A DNA stretch of 64,000 nt from Paenochrobactrum pullorum. Lineage in GTDB: Bacteria > Pseudomonadota > Alphaproteobacteria > Rhizobiales > Rhizobiaceae. Below, one piece after another: positions 18,240 to 26,901 of this stretch (position 1 is its first letter; each line of letters opens with the position of its first letter). The position numbers and the translations under genes were made by a program. Under the pieces are notes generated by a model. That model made no database searches. It was not told where the DNA came from and saw nothing but the letters and a program-made list of their open reading frames with translations. The stretch covers positions 33,493 through 97,492 of the forward strand of contig NZ_JBHEEH010000010.1 of the NCBI RefSeq assembly GCF_041929845.1, in the 5' to 3' direction.

Positions 18240-19213
18240 TGATCAATGCAATCAGCGTATCGCAAACGGGTGGCGCGGAAGAACTAAAATATCAAACAGT
18301 GGAAATCGGCGAGCCGCAAGCAGGTGAAGCCAAAGTTCGTCATGTCGCGGTTGGTGTAAATTTCATTGATGTGTATTTCCGTACCGGCCTTTACAAGGCA
18401 GAAAAGCTCCCCTTTACCCCCGGTAATGAAGGTGCAGGTATTGTGGTTTCTGTCGGTGAAGGTGTCACGAATGTAAAGGTTGGTGACCGCGTTGCTTATG
18501 TCGGCTCTCCCGGTTCTTATGCGGATGAACGCATTGTTGCAGCCGACCGTTTGGTGATTGTGCCGGATGAAGTGGATTTGAAGCAAGCAGCTGGCATGAT
18601 GCTCAAAGGCATGACCGCGCAATATTTGCTGCGCCAGACTTTTAAGGTTCAAAAAGGTACTACGCTTTTGTTCCATGCCGCTGCCGGTGGTGTGGGCTTG
18701 ATTGCCGGGCAGTGGGCAAAATATTTAGGCGCAACCGTTATCGGTACTGCCGGTTCGGAAGAAAAAGCCAATTTTGCCCTTGCGCATGGTTTTGATCATG
18801 TCATCAATTATAATACAGAAAATTTCATTGAGCGCGTTAAAGAAATCACCAATGGTGCAGGTGTTGATGTCGTCTATGATTCCGTCGGAAAAGATACCTA
18901 TATGGGTTCGCTGGATGTGTTGAAATTCCGCGGCATGCTGGTGAGTTTCGGCCAGTCCTCCGGTTCTATTCCGCCATTTGATCTGGGGCTTTTGTCACAA
19001 AAAGGTTCGTTGTTTGTAACTCGTCCAACACTTTTCCATTATATCGCCAAGCGTGAAGAGCTGGAAAGAACGGCTCAGGATCTGTTTGATGTGGTGGCTA
19101 AAGGTGTGGTGAAAATCAATATCAACCAAACCTATGCACTGAAAGATGCCCGTCAGGCGCATGAGGATTTAGAGGGGCGCAAAACCACCGGCGGAACAAT
19201 CCTGATCCCTTAA
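18236..19213 (+). CDS. NADPH:quinone oxidoreductase (zeta-crystallin-like)
   Basis: This 325-residue medium-chain dehydrogenase/reductase lacks the zinc ligands of alcohol dehydrogenases, as in QOR. Seen are the N-terminal GroES-like fold with VNFIDVYFRTGLY and PFTPGNEGAG, the nucleotide-binding AAAGGVGLIAGQWAKYLGA (about residues 145-163) and the C-terminal LEGRKTTGGTILIP. It reduces quinones with NADPH by one electron or scavenges reactive carbonyls. Its start overlaps the pcs stop by 4 bp. A strong terminator ends the pair. Confidence 0.92.
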   Translation: MMINAISVSQTGGAEELKYQTVEIGEPQAGEAKVRHVAVGVNFIDVYFRTGLYKAEKLPFTPGNEGAGIVVSVGEGVTNVKVGDRVAYVGSPGSYADERIVAADRLVIVPDEVDLKQAAGMMLKGMTAQYLLRQTFKVQKGTTLLFHAAAGGVGLIAGQWAKYLGATVIGTAGSEEKANFALAHGFDHVINYNTENFIERVKEITNGAGVDVVYDSVGKDTYMGSLDVLKFRGMLVSFGQSSGSIPPFDLGLLSQKGSLFVTRPTLFHYIAKREELERTAQDLFDVVAKGVVKININQTYALKDARQAHEDLEGRKTTGGTILIP

Positions 19214-19232
19214 AACGTGAATGATAATTTAT

Positions 19233-19268
19233 AAAAAAGCGGCTTTGAATGATCAAAGCCGCTTTTTT
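19233..19268. terminator. Terminator after the quinone oxidoreductase
   Basis: AAAAAAGCGGCTTTGA and TCAAAGCCGCTTTTTT form a 16-bp perfect stem with an ATGA loop. It lies between converging genes, so it probably serves both. Confidence 0.92.
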
Positions 19269-19278
19269 ATTATCCGTT

Positions 19279-20775
19279 TTAATAGGCGTTTTCCGTATTG
19301 AGCAACCGGATGGGGGTTAGAAGCAAAATCTTCAGATCAAACCATAGTGACCAGTTTTCGATATAATAAAGATCGAATTCAGTGCGCATACGGATTTTTT
19401 CGGCATTATCAATTTCACCGCGCCAGCCATTTATCTGTGCCCAGCCAGTCACGCCTGGTTTAACGCGGTGGCGAGCAAAATAGCCATCCACCACTTCATT
19501 ATAAAGCAGATTGTGCGAAATAGCAGAAACCGCATGCGGGCGAGGGCCGACCAGAGACAGTGAGCCGCCCAGCGCATTAAAAAACTGCGGCAATTCATCA
19601 ATGGATGATTTACGGATAAAGCGCCCCACACGGGTTATGCGTGGATCATTGCGGCTAACTGTTACTTTCGCGTTGAAATCACTTTGCTCATGATGCATTG
19701 AGCGGAATTTCCATACCTCAATCACTTCATTATTGAAGCCGTGACGCTTTTGTTTGAAAAACACAGGGCCGCGACTGTCTAGTTTGATCGCGACGGCTGT
19801 CAGCAACATGATCGGTGAAAAAATGATAATGCCGATAATGCTGAAAACAATATCGAAAATCCGTTTAGCGACAGAATCCCAATCGGTAATTGGTTTGTCG
19901 AACACATCGAGCATCGGCAGGTTGCCGATATAGGAGTAAGCGCGCGGGCGGAAACGCAGGTGGTTATTATGTGCAGATAAGCGGATATCAACCGGCAGTA
20001 CCCACAGCTTTTTCAATAGCGACAAGACGCGCTCTTCGGCAGAAATGGGTATCGATACAATCAGCATATCAATATGGGCGATACGGGCAAATTCAACCAG
20101 TTCGGATATATTGCCAAGCTTGGGGTAACCGGCCACAATAGGTGGTGAACGTCGGTTATCACGGTCATCAAAAATACCGCAAATACGGATATCATTTTCA
20201 GGTTGTGCTTCCAAAGAGCGGATCAATGTCTCGGCATTACCGCCACCACCGACAATCACGGCGCGCCGTTCCATGGTACCATCACGCACCCATAAGCGGA
20301 TTTTATAAGCGGTAATTGCACGCATCAAGGTTAGGATAATAAAACCAGAAACGAACCAAAGCAAAAACCAGCCACGCGAAAAATCTGCCGAAACCTTGAG
20401 CAAAAAGGCAGCCGCCGTCAGCACTGTAAATGCAGAAACCCAAGCGATAAACATACGACTGATTTGTTTGAGCGGTGTTCTTAATGCCGAAAGCTGATAG
20501 CAATCATTGATTTCCATGAAAGCGAGATAAAATGCCGCCCCGCAAAGACTGACAAATGGATAATAAAACCAGACCTTGGAAGAAAATCCAACATATAAGA
20601 AAAAGCAAGCAAGGCCGACAATGGTGACGGCAGCAAATTCTGCAATACGGGTCAAACCGCAAAACATGACAGGAGAATAAGTATTGCTCCTGTATTGCTC
20701 GGCAACTTGCGCAGCCATCGGATTGAGGATCACCGGTTCGGTGTTCGTTGACTGGCCATTTGTATTGTCACTCAC
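19279..20775 (-). CDS. Undecaprenyl-phosphate glycosyl-1-phosphate transferase (priming glycosyltransferase)
   Basis: This is a 498-residue polyisoprenyl-phosphate hexose-1-phosphate transferase. Four hydrophobic helices (about residues 45-160) lead to a CoA-binding-like Rossmann domain (VIVGGGGNAETLIRSL, about 190-205), a fifth helix (about 310-330) and the catalytic sugar-transferase domain with KFRSMH, RKSSIDELPQFFNAL, LSLVGPRPHA and KPGVTGWAQINGWRG. It loads the first sugar of an exopolysaccharide repeat onto undecaprenyl phosphate. The start is GTG after GAGG. It is followed upstream on the same strand by a Wza-like gene, forming an exopolysaccharide locus. The sugar (glucose or galactose) cannot be read from sequence. 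Confidence 0.92.
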   Translation of the reverse strand: MSDNTNGQSTNTEPVILNPMAAQVAEQYRSNTYSPVMFCGLTRIAEFAAVTIVGLACFFLYVGFSSKVWFYYPFVSLCGAAFYLAFMEINDCYQLSALRTPLKQISRMFIAWVSAFTVLTAAAFLLKVSADFSRGWFLLWFVSGFIILTLMRAITAYKIRLWVRDGTMERRAVIVGGGGNAETLIRSLEAQPENDIRICGIFDDRDNRRSPPIVAGYPKLGNISELVEFARIAHIDMLIVSIPISAEERVLSLLKKLWVLPVDIRLSAHNNHLRFRPRAYSYIGNLPMLDVFDKPITDWDSVAKRIFDIVFSIIGIIIFSPIMLLTAVAIKLDSRGPVFFKQKRHGFNNEVIEVWKFRSMHHEQSDFNAKVTVSRNDPRITRVGRFIRKSSIDELPQFFNALGGSLSLVGPRPHAVSAISHNLLYNEVVDGYFARHRVKPGVTGWAQINGWRGEIDNAEKIRMRTEFDLYYIENWSLWFDLKILLLTPIRLLNTENAY

Positions 20776-20916
20776 GCAGAAAGCCTCACATCGGAAAAAT
20801 GATAGATCAGAACCTAAGGCTTTAACATGCTATAGTGTAAAAATCCTGTGATTTTTTATTTAAAAACAGTATGAACGGCAGAAAAACAACTGCAAAAAAT
20901 ATTAGATATGTTTACG

Positions 20917-21507
20917 TTAAAATAGTCTCTCGCGTACATAAATTGTGTCACCCGGCATAATAGGTGCGGAAATCATCACGCGTCCTGTAATGATTTCTTG
21001 CTTAATCTGACGCGTAATGTCGATATCGCTTTGGTTGGCGCGAGGGCTAAAGCCTCCAGCGGCCGCAATTGCCTTTTGTGCAGTCATACCGGGCACATAG
21101 CTATATTGTCCGGCTGCCCCCACTTCTCCCATAATGAAGACAGGGCGATAACGGTCAATTTCAACGCTGACATTCGGTTGGCGCAAATAGCCATTGCGTA
21201 AATGATTGCTGATTTCTGCTTCTAGCTGTTTCAAAGTTTTGCCACGGGCAGGAATATTACCAATCAGTGGGAAGGAAATAAAACCGGCCGGATCCACATT
21301 ATAGGTATTGGTCAGATCACTTTGTTCGAAGACAGTGACCCGAATGCGGTCACCGGCATCCAATATATAAGGTTGATTGAGTACTTTGTAGAAACTATCG
21401 GGAGCAAGGCGATAGCCGGAGCAGCCGCTAAGTGAGAGGCAAACAGCAGCAATGGCAAGAAATGCACACTTTGTTTTGCCATTATTTGATTTTAGCTGAC
21501 CAAACAT
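20917..21507 (-). CDS. Wza/KpsD-like polysaccharide export lipoprotein
   Basis: This 196-residue protein has an N-terminal signal with a lipobox (LSLSGCS, about residues 27-33). The Poly_export domain follows (YILDAGDRIRVTVFEQSDL through the PNVSVEIDRYRPVFIMGEV block), then a SLBB-like segment (GQYSYVPGMTAQKAIAAAGGFS). It is shorter than E. coli Wza, like the rhizobial ExoF-type exporters, so it probably lacks the long outer-membrane helix. ATG 21507 is preferred because AGGGG lies 5 bp before it; a GTG at 21510 is adjacent. It belongs with the priming transferase downstream and the divergent Wzc-like gene. Confidence 0.9.
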   Translation of the reverse strand: MFGQLKSNNGKTKCAFLAIAAVCLSLSGCSGYRLAPDSFYKVLNQPYILDAGDRIRVTVFEQSDLTNTYNVDPAGFISFPLIGNIPARGKTLKQLEAEISNHLRNGYLRQPNVSVEIDRYRPVFIMGEVGAAGQYSYVPGMTAQKAIAAAGGFSPRANQSDIDITRQIKQEIITGRVMISAPIMPGDTIYVRERLF

Positions 21508-21786
21508 CACTGCCCCTTAGGAGTATCAAGCCTGTGTTAATTTACATAGCTTGAAACATCGATTCCCGATTATTTATCATAAAGCTTCACACCCTTTATC
21601 AAATAATTAAGGTTAATGCAGAGTAAAGAATGTGGGATGATGTTGATTTTATCATAAAAATCAACTCATTCGTTTAAAATCATATAAAAATTTGTCTCTT
21701 GCCAGTTTGACGTTAATGCTTAAGTGATGAAGTTTAATTAGATTTTCTCTCGAATATCGGGAGTATGACGTCAGTGGAGTTAGGGG

Positions 21787-22839
21787 ATGTCCGGTAAGGA
21801 CATGAAAAGAGGCTTTTCATTTAAAGAAGCTGACATTGACAGCACCGTTCTTTTTAAAAGCATCTTACATAATTTATATCTGATTATTGGCAGTGCGGCT
21901 CTCATGGGGCTGATTGCTTGGGTTGTCTGCTATTTGATTTACCCGGATATTTTAATTGCAGCCAGCCTCAAAACCGGCAGCTCGCATGCTGTTTTATCGT
22001 TTAAAATCATCAGTGCTTGTTGTATTAGTGGATTTTTGCTTATTGCCACGATGGTTATTTTGTCGGAGTTGATGAGCGGACGAGCGCTGATTGCACCTTT
22101 CATCGAACAAAAAAATGTGATTGAAGATGAGCTGCGTGGGTCTTTGCAAAACGGATCACTGGTGAAAAAATCTGATGAAGATAATGTGATGAGCGAAGAA
22201 AAACCAAAGCTGCAAAGTGGCATCAATCTATCTGATTTTGGCTCGACATTCGATAAAATGGATATTGATTATACGATCAATTCTTTTGCTCGTGCATTGC
22301 ATTATTTGGATATCAGCCGGATTGTGACAATCTCGGCCGAAGGTGATGACGGTGCCGTGGTAACCCTTGAATTGGTGCGTGAACTTGCCGATCGTGGTTC
22401 ACGTGTAATTCTCGTTGATATGACCGGAACGGGAGCCGTCAGCGCTACTATGCTTGATGGTCATTATGAGGCTGGTTTGACCGATCTGCTAATTGGCCGT
22501 GTGCGCTTTGCCGATGCGATTCATGCCGATCATTATTCTGACGCCCATGTAATGCCACTTGGTTCTTCAAATCCGTCTGAAGCAATGCTCAATGAAAAAG
22601 ATTTGAGCCTTATCATTGGTGCGCTCGAGACAGTTTATGATTGTGTGGTACTGGAATGCGGGCCATCATGGGCAGAAGATATTACGGCTCTCATTACCGA
22701 TAAAACGCAAATCGCGCTCACCATTTATAATAGTGAACGCGAAATCATCTCAGACCATGCAAAGGATTTAGCCCAAAACGGCTATATATCTTTTATACGT
22801 CTGCACGCGAGCGAGGCGGCTGCGCCATCCACCAGATAA
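21787..22839 (+). CDS. Shortened Wzc/ExoP-like protein with degenerate tyrosine-kinase domain
   Basis: The 350-residue protein has two transmembrane helices (about residues 30-52 and 72-95) with only about 20 residues between them, where Wzc/ExoP proteins carry a periplasmic Wzz domain of hundreds of residues. The cytoplasmic part aligns with BY-kinases: RIVTISAEGDDGAVVTLELV takes the place of the P-loop, then RGSRVILVDM (Walker A'-like), GLTDLLIGRVRFADAI, MPLGSSNPSEAML and YDCVVLECGP (Walker B-like). No GKT/GKS is present and the Walker B Asp is Glu, so ATP hydrolysis looks unlikely. There is no Tyr cluster at the C-terminus. It is divergent from the Wza-like gene, so it probably acts in exopolysaccharide export as a non-catalytic partner. 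Confidence 0.8.
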   Translation: MSGKDMKRGFSFKEADIDSTVLFKSILHNLYLIIGSAALMGLIAWVVCYLIYPDILIAASLKTGSSHAVLSFKIISACCISGFLLIATMVILSELMSGRALIAPFIEQKNVIEDELRGSLQNGSLVKKSDEDNVMSEEKPKLQSGINLSDFGSTFDKMDIDYTINSFARALHYLDISRIVTISAEGDDGAVVTLELVRELADRGSRVILVDMTGTGAVSATMLDGHYEAGLTDLLIGRVRFADAIHADHYSDAHVMPLGSSNPSEAMLNEKDLSLIIGALETVYDCVVLECGPSWAEDITALITDKTQIALTIYNSEREIISDHAKDLAQNGYISFIRLHASEAAAPSTR

Positions 22840-23014
22840 TGCCCATAGCCGGTATAATCCACAGCAGACCGGTAATGGCAAAATAAAGCAAATGCACCCA
22901 GACACTTGCATCACCTAAATGGGCAACCGCAATGATTGTTGCCAGTAATGCATAAATTATCACCAGCGAAACCAGCAAAAAAGTTCCGATCAGTTTTTTC
23001 AAACGCACTGGCAA
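22793..23014 (-). CDS. DUF2842 small membrane protein
   Basis: This 73-residue protein has two transmembrane helices (about residues 8-30 and 38-62) and the DUF2842 pattern MPVRLKKLIGTFLLV...HLLYFAITGLLWIIPAMGII. The function of the family is unknown. The start is TTG at 23014, 7 bp after GGAG; GTG at 23008 is the alternative. Its last 47 bp overlap the end of the converging Wzc-like gene. Confidence 0.8.
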   Translation of the reverse strand: MPVRLKKLIGTFLLVSLVIIYALLATIIAVAHLGDASVWVHLLYFAITGLLWIIPAMGIIWWMAQPPRSRADV

Positions 23015-23170
23015 TGTTTCTCTCCCGAAGAATTTTATAGTTCATTATAACGTGGCCCGCTTATAATGATAGTAATTTCCGGAGTACAGATTCATCATGA
23101 ATGACGTGCCTATCTGTCGCGTGTTGCTGACTTGTCAGCCCGTGATTGATTTGTCATTTATTCTCCGATG

Positions 23171-23268
23171 TTTACGTCCACGCTGGCAATACGCTAAAGC
23201 TGGGACGTAAAATTTGCTTCAAGTGATGAAAATTACTTTGTAATCAACCATTCACGCGAATTAGCGTG
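23171..23268 (+). promoter_or_regulatory. Structured leader upstream of ctaA
   Basis: Two dyads precede ctaA: TTTACGTCC (23171-23179) pairs perfectly with 23203-23211 across a 23-nt loop, and CACGC (23253-23257) pairs with GCGTG (23264-23268) just before the AGGG ribosome binding site. A further perfect dyad, GCTGAC-TT-GTCAGC, lies at 23126-23139. They could be operators or RNA hairpins affecting ctaA, but no known riboswitch is recognised. Confidence 0.3.
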
Positions 23269-23284
23269 AGCGCAGGGTTTTAAA

Positions 23285-24361
23285 ATGACAATTGCTTCGA
23301 TGCCGGACTATCCAACAACGAATGGCGCAGGCTTGACCGAAAAGCAGCGTCGTGACCGTAACCTCGTCAAATATTGGCTTTATGCGGTTTTTGTCGTGTT
23401 GATAGCGATCGTGATGGTGGGGGGCGCAACCCGCATGACCGGTTCCGGCCTTTCCATCACTGAGTGGAAACCTATCCACGGGGTTATTCCGCCGCTCAAT
23501 CATGTAGAGTGGCTCGAAGAGTTCGAGAAATATCGTCAAATTCCGCAATATGAACAAATCAATAAAGGTATGAGCCTTTATGAGTTTCAGTATATTTTCT
23601 GGTGGGAATGGGCGCATCGTATGCTGGCGCGTTTTGTCGGCTTTCTGGTTGCCATTCCATTGATCTTTTTTTGGGTTAGTGGCCGTCTGCAAGGTGGCCT
23701 GAAAACCAGTATGCTTGGTATTTTGGCTCTTGGCGCTTTGCAAGGTGCCATCGGCTGGTGGATGGTTGCATCAGGCTTGAGTGTTCTCACCCATGTTAGC
23801 CAATATCGTTTGGCTGTGCATTTAACCATGGCCTGCATCATTATCACTGCCGTCTTTTATGTGGCACGGGGCTTGGTGGAATATACGGACAGTAAAGCTG
23901 ATCGAAATATCCAGCACTTTGCCGGTTGGCTGGTTTTTGCGGTTCTGGTGCAGATTTATCTGGGTGGTCTGGTTGCAGGTCTCCATGCAGGGCTTACCTT
24001 CAACACATGGCCGCTGATGGATGGTGCGATTATACCGTCTGATCTTTTTAGCCAGTCACCATTGTGGCGCAATATTTTTGAAAACCCGAAAACCGTTCAG
24101 TTCATTCATCGTATGGTGGCTTATACGGTATTGCTGCTGGCGGTCTTGCATGTGGTGCAAACCATGCGTCATGCGGCTGGCACAACGCACGCCAGACGCG
24201 CTCTCGTGCTGACATGCCTTATTTTGGTGCAGGCAGGTATTGGTATTGCAACTTTGCTGACCATGGTGCCGCTGCACTGGGGGCTGTTGCATCAAGGCTT
24301 TGCTTTGGTCGTATTGGCGTTTGCTGTTGCACATTGGCGTGCAACTAAAGGTGCTTATTGA
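23285..24361 (+). CDS. ctaA: Heme A synthase
   Basis: This 358-residue protein of the COX15/CtaA family has eight hydrophobic helices. It oxidises the C8 methyl of heme O to give heme A for aa3-type cytochrome oxidase. Family motifs: GGATRMTGSGLSITEWKP near residue 46, the heme-ligating EFQYIFWWEWAHRMLAR (about 101-117), AHHGL-like LTHVSQYRLAVHL (about 166-178), FIHRMVAY (about 272) and LHWGLLHQGFAL (about 330). A good AGGG ribosome binding site lies 7 bp before the ATG. The cytochrome oxidase subunit genes are not in the window. Confidence 0.95.
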   Translation: MTIASMPDYPTTNGAGLTEKQRRDRNLVKYWLYAVFVVLIAIVMVGGATRMTGSGLSITEWKPIHGVIPPLNHVEWLEEFEKYRQIPQYEQINKGMSLYEFQYIFWWEWAHRMLARFVGFLVAIPLIFFWVSGRLQGGLKTSMLGILALGALQGAIGWWMVASGLSVLTHVSQYRLAVHLTMACIIITAVFYVARGLVEYTDSKADRNIQHFAGWLVFAVLVQIYLGGLVAGLHAGLTFNTWPLMDGAIIPSDLFSQSPLWRNIFENPKTVQFIHRMVAYTVLLLAVLHVVQTMRHAAGTTHARRALVLTCLILVQAGIGIATLLTMVPLHWGLLHQGFALVVLAFAVAHWRATKGAY

Positions 24362-24365
24362 TTTT

Positions 24366-25220
24366 TCAAAAGAAATGATTGCGGCTGTGCATGATCGCAG
24401 CCGCAACCTGCAATGCATTTTCCTCATCCTCTATACTGCCATCTTCAGCGTGCCAACTTGCGGACAAGGCACCATAGCTCACAGCATAATCCAAAATATG
24501 GCGTGGTGATTGATTAAGTGCCGTGGCAAAACATTCAGCCATTTTTCCAATACGTGACGGATCAGCCGTTAAATCTATCTGATGGAGCGGATTATAAAAC
24601 ATATTGGCTGTATCAAAGACCATGTCGCCATAAAGACCTTTTGGGTCAATGACCAGCCAGCCACGTTTGCCCAGCATGATGTTTTCATGATGAATATCAC
24701 CATGCAATACCCGTAAATTTCGCTGATTATCAAGTAAGCGCTCAGCGATAGCTCCGGCTTTGATGTAAAAGCTTTCGGCGTTGTCTATGCGTTCTTGATC
24801 GGCTTTATTAAACAGGCTTTTAAAACGATCACGCAATGGCTGTAGTTGCGCCGGAATCGGTTTGTCTGCCATTTTATCTGATTGTGCCAGCAGGTCTTTG
24901 ATGACCTCTGCAGCGATATCCGTGGCATCATTATCGGACTGCTCGGTAATGACCTGTTTTAAGGTTTTGTCACCTGCATATTCCAACAGCATCCGGCGGC
25001 CTTGAAAATCAAGCAGACGCACGCAAGCGCCGCCATTGTGCCATTTTAAATAATGAAAACCACGTAACTCGTCTTCATCATCGTCAAATATTTTTATCTC
25101 TTTGACGATGGCAATCTCATCATTCAGGAGCCGGACTTTCCAGATGAAACTACTAAAAGTTTCATTCAGTAGCTCGTGCTCCAGAATTGCCCAGTCTTGC
25201 GGGAAGGCTGGTATGATCAT
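24366..25220 (-). CDS. APH(6)-family small-molecule kinase
   Basis: This 284-residue protein belongs to the aminoglycoside/hydroxyurea phosphotransferase group (streptomycin 6-kinase-like). The catalytic loop is RVLHGDIHHENIM (about residues 170-182) and the metal-binding DFG-like motif is LVIDPKGLYGD (about 188-198). Known members phosphorylate streptomycin or related molecules, but chromosomal homologues without a resistance role are common. Its ATG directly follows the argC stop (TAAATG), so it is translationally coupled to argC. That setting suggests a housekeeping kinase rather than acquired resistance. The N-terminal ATP-binding lobe (about 1-90) is present. Confidence 0.82.
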   Translation of the reverse strand: MIIPAFPQDWAILEHELLNETFSSFIWKVRLLNDEIAIVKEIKIFDDDEDELRGFHYLKWHNGGACVRLLDFQGRRMLLEYAGDKTLKQVITEQSDNDATDIAAEVIKDLLAQSDKMADKPIPAQLQPLRDRFKSLFNKADQERIDNAESFYIKAGAIAERLLDNQRNLRVLHGDIHHENIMLGKRGWLVIDPKGLYGDMVFDTANMFYNPLHQIDLTADPSRIGKMAECFATALNQSPRHILDYAVSYGALSASWHAEDGSIEDEENALQVAAAIMHSRNHFF

Positions 25221-26150
25221 TTAGCTCAGCATCAAATCCATGTTTTGGACAGCTGCCCCTGACGCACCTTTGCCCAGATTATCGAGAACGGCGACGAGAT
25301 TAACCTCACCATCACCTTCAGTGCCAAAGACATAAAGCTTCATACCGTCGGTGCCAGAAAGCTCTTCTGCATCAATGCGGCCAGCTTGAACGCTTTCCTC
25401 CAGTGGTACAACGCGGACAATATCTTGCCCTGCATAGTGAGCGGTAAGCGCCTCATGGATGCTTTTAAGCGAGGCTTTGCCCTGCATTTGATCGAGGAAA
25501 AGCGGAACCTGAACGATCATGCCCTGTGCAAAGCGACCAACGCTTGGGCTGAAAATGGGGCGCTTTTCCAAACGGCCATGCATTTGCAATTCCGGTACAT
25601 GCTTGTGGCGCAGCGTGGTGCCGTAAAGGAAGTTGTTGGCGCTGATATGTTCCGGATTATTTGGATCTTCCATTTGTGCAATCATTTGTTTGCCGCCGCC
25701 GGTATAGCCCGAAACAGCATTGACGCTGATCGCATGATCGGCATCCAGTAACCCTGCATCACGCAATGGACGAACAAGCGCAATGGCGCCGGTCGGGTAG
25801 CAACCGGGATTGGCCACAAGGCGCGCAGACTTGATGCGCTCGCGCTGTGCTTTTTCCAGCTCGGCAAAACCATAAGCCCAGTCGGAATGGATACGATGCG
25901 CTGTGGATGTATCAATGATACGGGTGTCATTGTGGCCGTGTAAAAGGCTGACAGCTTCTCTGGAAGCGTCATCAGGCAGGCAAAGAATGGCAATATCGGC
26001 AGCGCGCAGATAATCAGCGCGCATATCCTTGTTGCGGCGTTCTTCCTCGGGAATCGAAATAACTTCAAGATCGGTGCGGCCAGCCAGTCGGGTGCGGATT
26101 TGCAAGCCGGTTGTGCCATGTTCGCCATCAATGAAGATTTTCGGTTTCAT
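25221..26150 (-). CDS. argC: N-acetyl-gamma-glutamyl-phosphate reductase
   Basis: This 309-residue enzyme of the short (type 2) ArgC class catalyses the third step of arginine synthesis, reducing N-acetylglutamyl phosphate with NADPH to the semialdehyde. Seen are the N-terminal DGEHGTTGLQIRTRL nucleotide-binding loop, the catalytic Cys in VANPGCYPTGAIALVRP (about residue 117) and RHKHVPEL (about 180). It leads a two-gene unit with the APH-like kinase and lies downstream of rplM-rpsI on the same strand, separated by a terminator. Confidence 0.95.
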   Translation of the reverse strand: MKPKIFIDGEHGTTGLQIRTRLAGRTDLEVISIPEEERRNKDMRADYLRAADIAILCLPDDASREAVSLLHGHNDTRIIDTSTAHRIHSDWAYGFAELEKAQRERIKSARLVANPGCYPTGAIALVRPLRDAGLLDADHAISVNAVSGYTGGGKQMIAQMEDPNNPEHISANNFLYGTTLRHKHVPELQMHGRLEKRPIFSPSVGRFAQGMIVQVPLFLDQMQGKASLKSIHEALTAHYAGQDIVRVVPLEESVQAGRIDAEELSGTDGMKLYVFGTEGDGEVNLVAVLDNLGKGASGAAVQNMDLMLS

Positions 26151-26374
26151 TCTTCTTTGCCTTATCTTTATAAATTACAACAAGTTACGATTGTTTTCTT
26201 ATAATTCAATTTAGAAAAACAAACGTGTTTATAAGGGGCAGTTTTGAGTCTGCAATTTCATTCATACAATATAATCACTGCACAATCATCGCGATTATAT
26301 TCTATTTGTATGATTTCATTAGAGTGTCGTAAACAGTAGGTTCCTGTATCTCTCTGTCATGCAATAAAACATAT

Positions 26375-26403
26375 AAAAAAAGCGGATCCGAAGACCCGCT
26401 TTC
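26375..26403 (-). terminator. Rho-independent terminator after rpsI
   Basis: On the minus strand AAAGCGGGTC, loop TTCG, and GATCCGCTTT are followed by a run of T. It lies 23 bp past the rpsI stop. Confidence 0.88.
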
Positions 26404-26425
26404 TTGTTCGAAGTCGAAAAGCGTA

Positions 26426-26899
26426 TTAGCGCTTCGAGAACTGGAAAGAACGACGGGCTTTCGCGCGACCGTACTTTTTACGTTCAACAACGCGGCTATC
26501 ACGTGTAAGGAAGCCACCTTTTTTCAGCACTGCACGCAGGCCTGGTTCGTAGTGGGTCAGAGCCTTGGAGATGCCGTGACGAACAGCACCAGCCTGACCG
26601 GACAGACCACCACCGGCAACGGTAGCGATAACATCGAACTGGCCGTTACGGTTTGAAGCAACGATTGGCTGCTGCAGGATCATCTGAAGCACTGGACGTG
26701 CGAAGTAAGCGGTGAAATCTTTACCGTTTACAGTGATCTTGCCGCTGCCTGGCTTTACCCAAACGCGAGCTACAGCATCTTTACGCTTGCCGGTTGCGTA
26801 TGCACGGCCAAGTTTATCGAGCTTCTGTACATGAACCGGAGCTGCGGCTTCAGTTGCAACAACTGTGCCCAGATCTTCGAGCGAGTTTAGCTCAGCCAT
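26426..26899 (-). CDS. rpsI: 30S ribosomal protein S9
   Basis: This 157-residue protein has the S9 core YATGKRKDAVARVWVKPGSGKITVNG (from about residue 33; motif shortened to its ends here as TGKRKDAVARV) and the conserved C-terminus ending in RRSFQFSKR, which reaches toward the P-site tRNA. The N-terminal extension of about 30 residues is typical of alphaproteobacteria. It follows rplM with 2 bp between genes, the usual L13-S9 operon. Confidence 0.97.
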   Translation of the reverse strand: MAELNSLEDLGTVVATEAAAPVHVQKLDKLGRAYATGKRKDAVARVWVKPGSGKITVNGKDFTAYFARPVLQMILQQPIVASNRNGQFDVIATVAGGGLSGQAGAVRHGISKALTHYEPGLRAVLKKGGFLTRDSRVVERKKYGRAKARRSFQFSKR

Positions 26900-26901
26900 G
26901 A

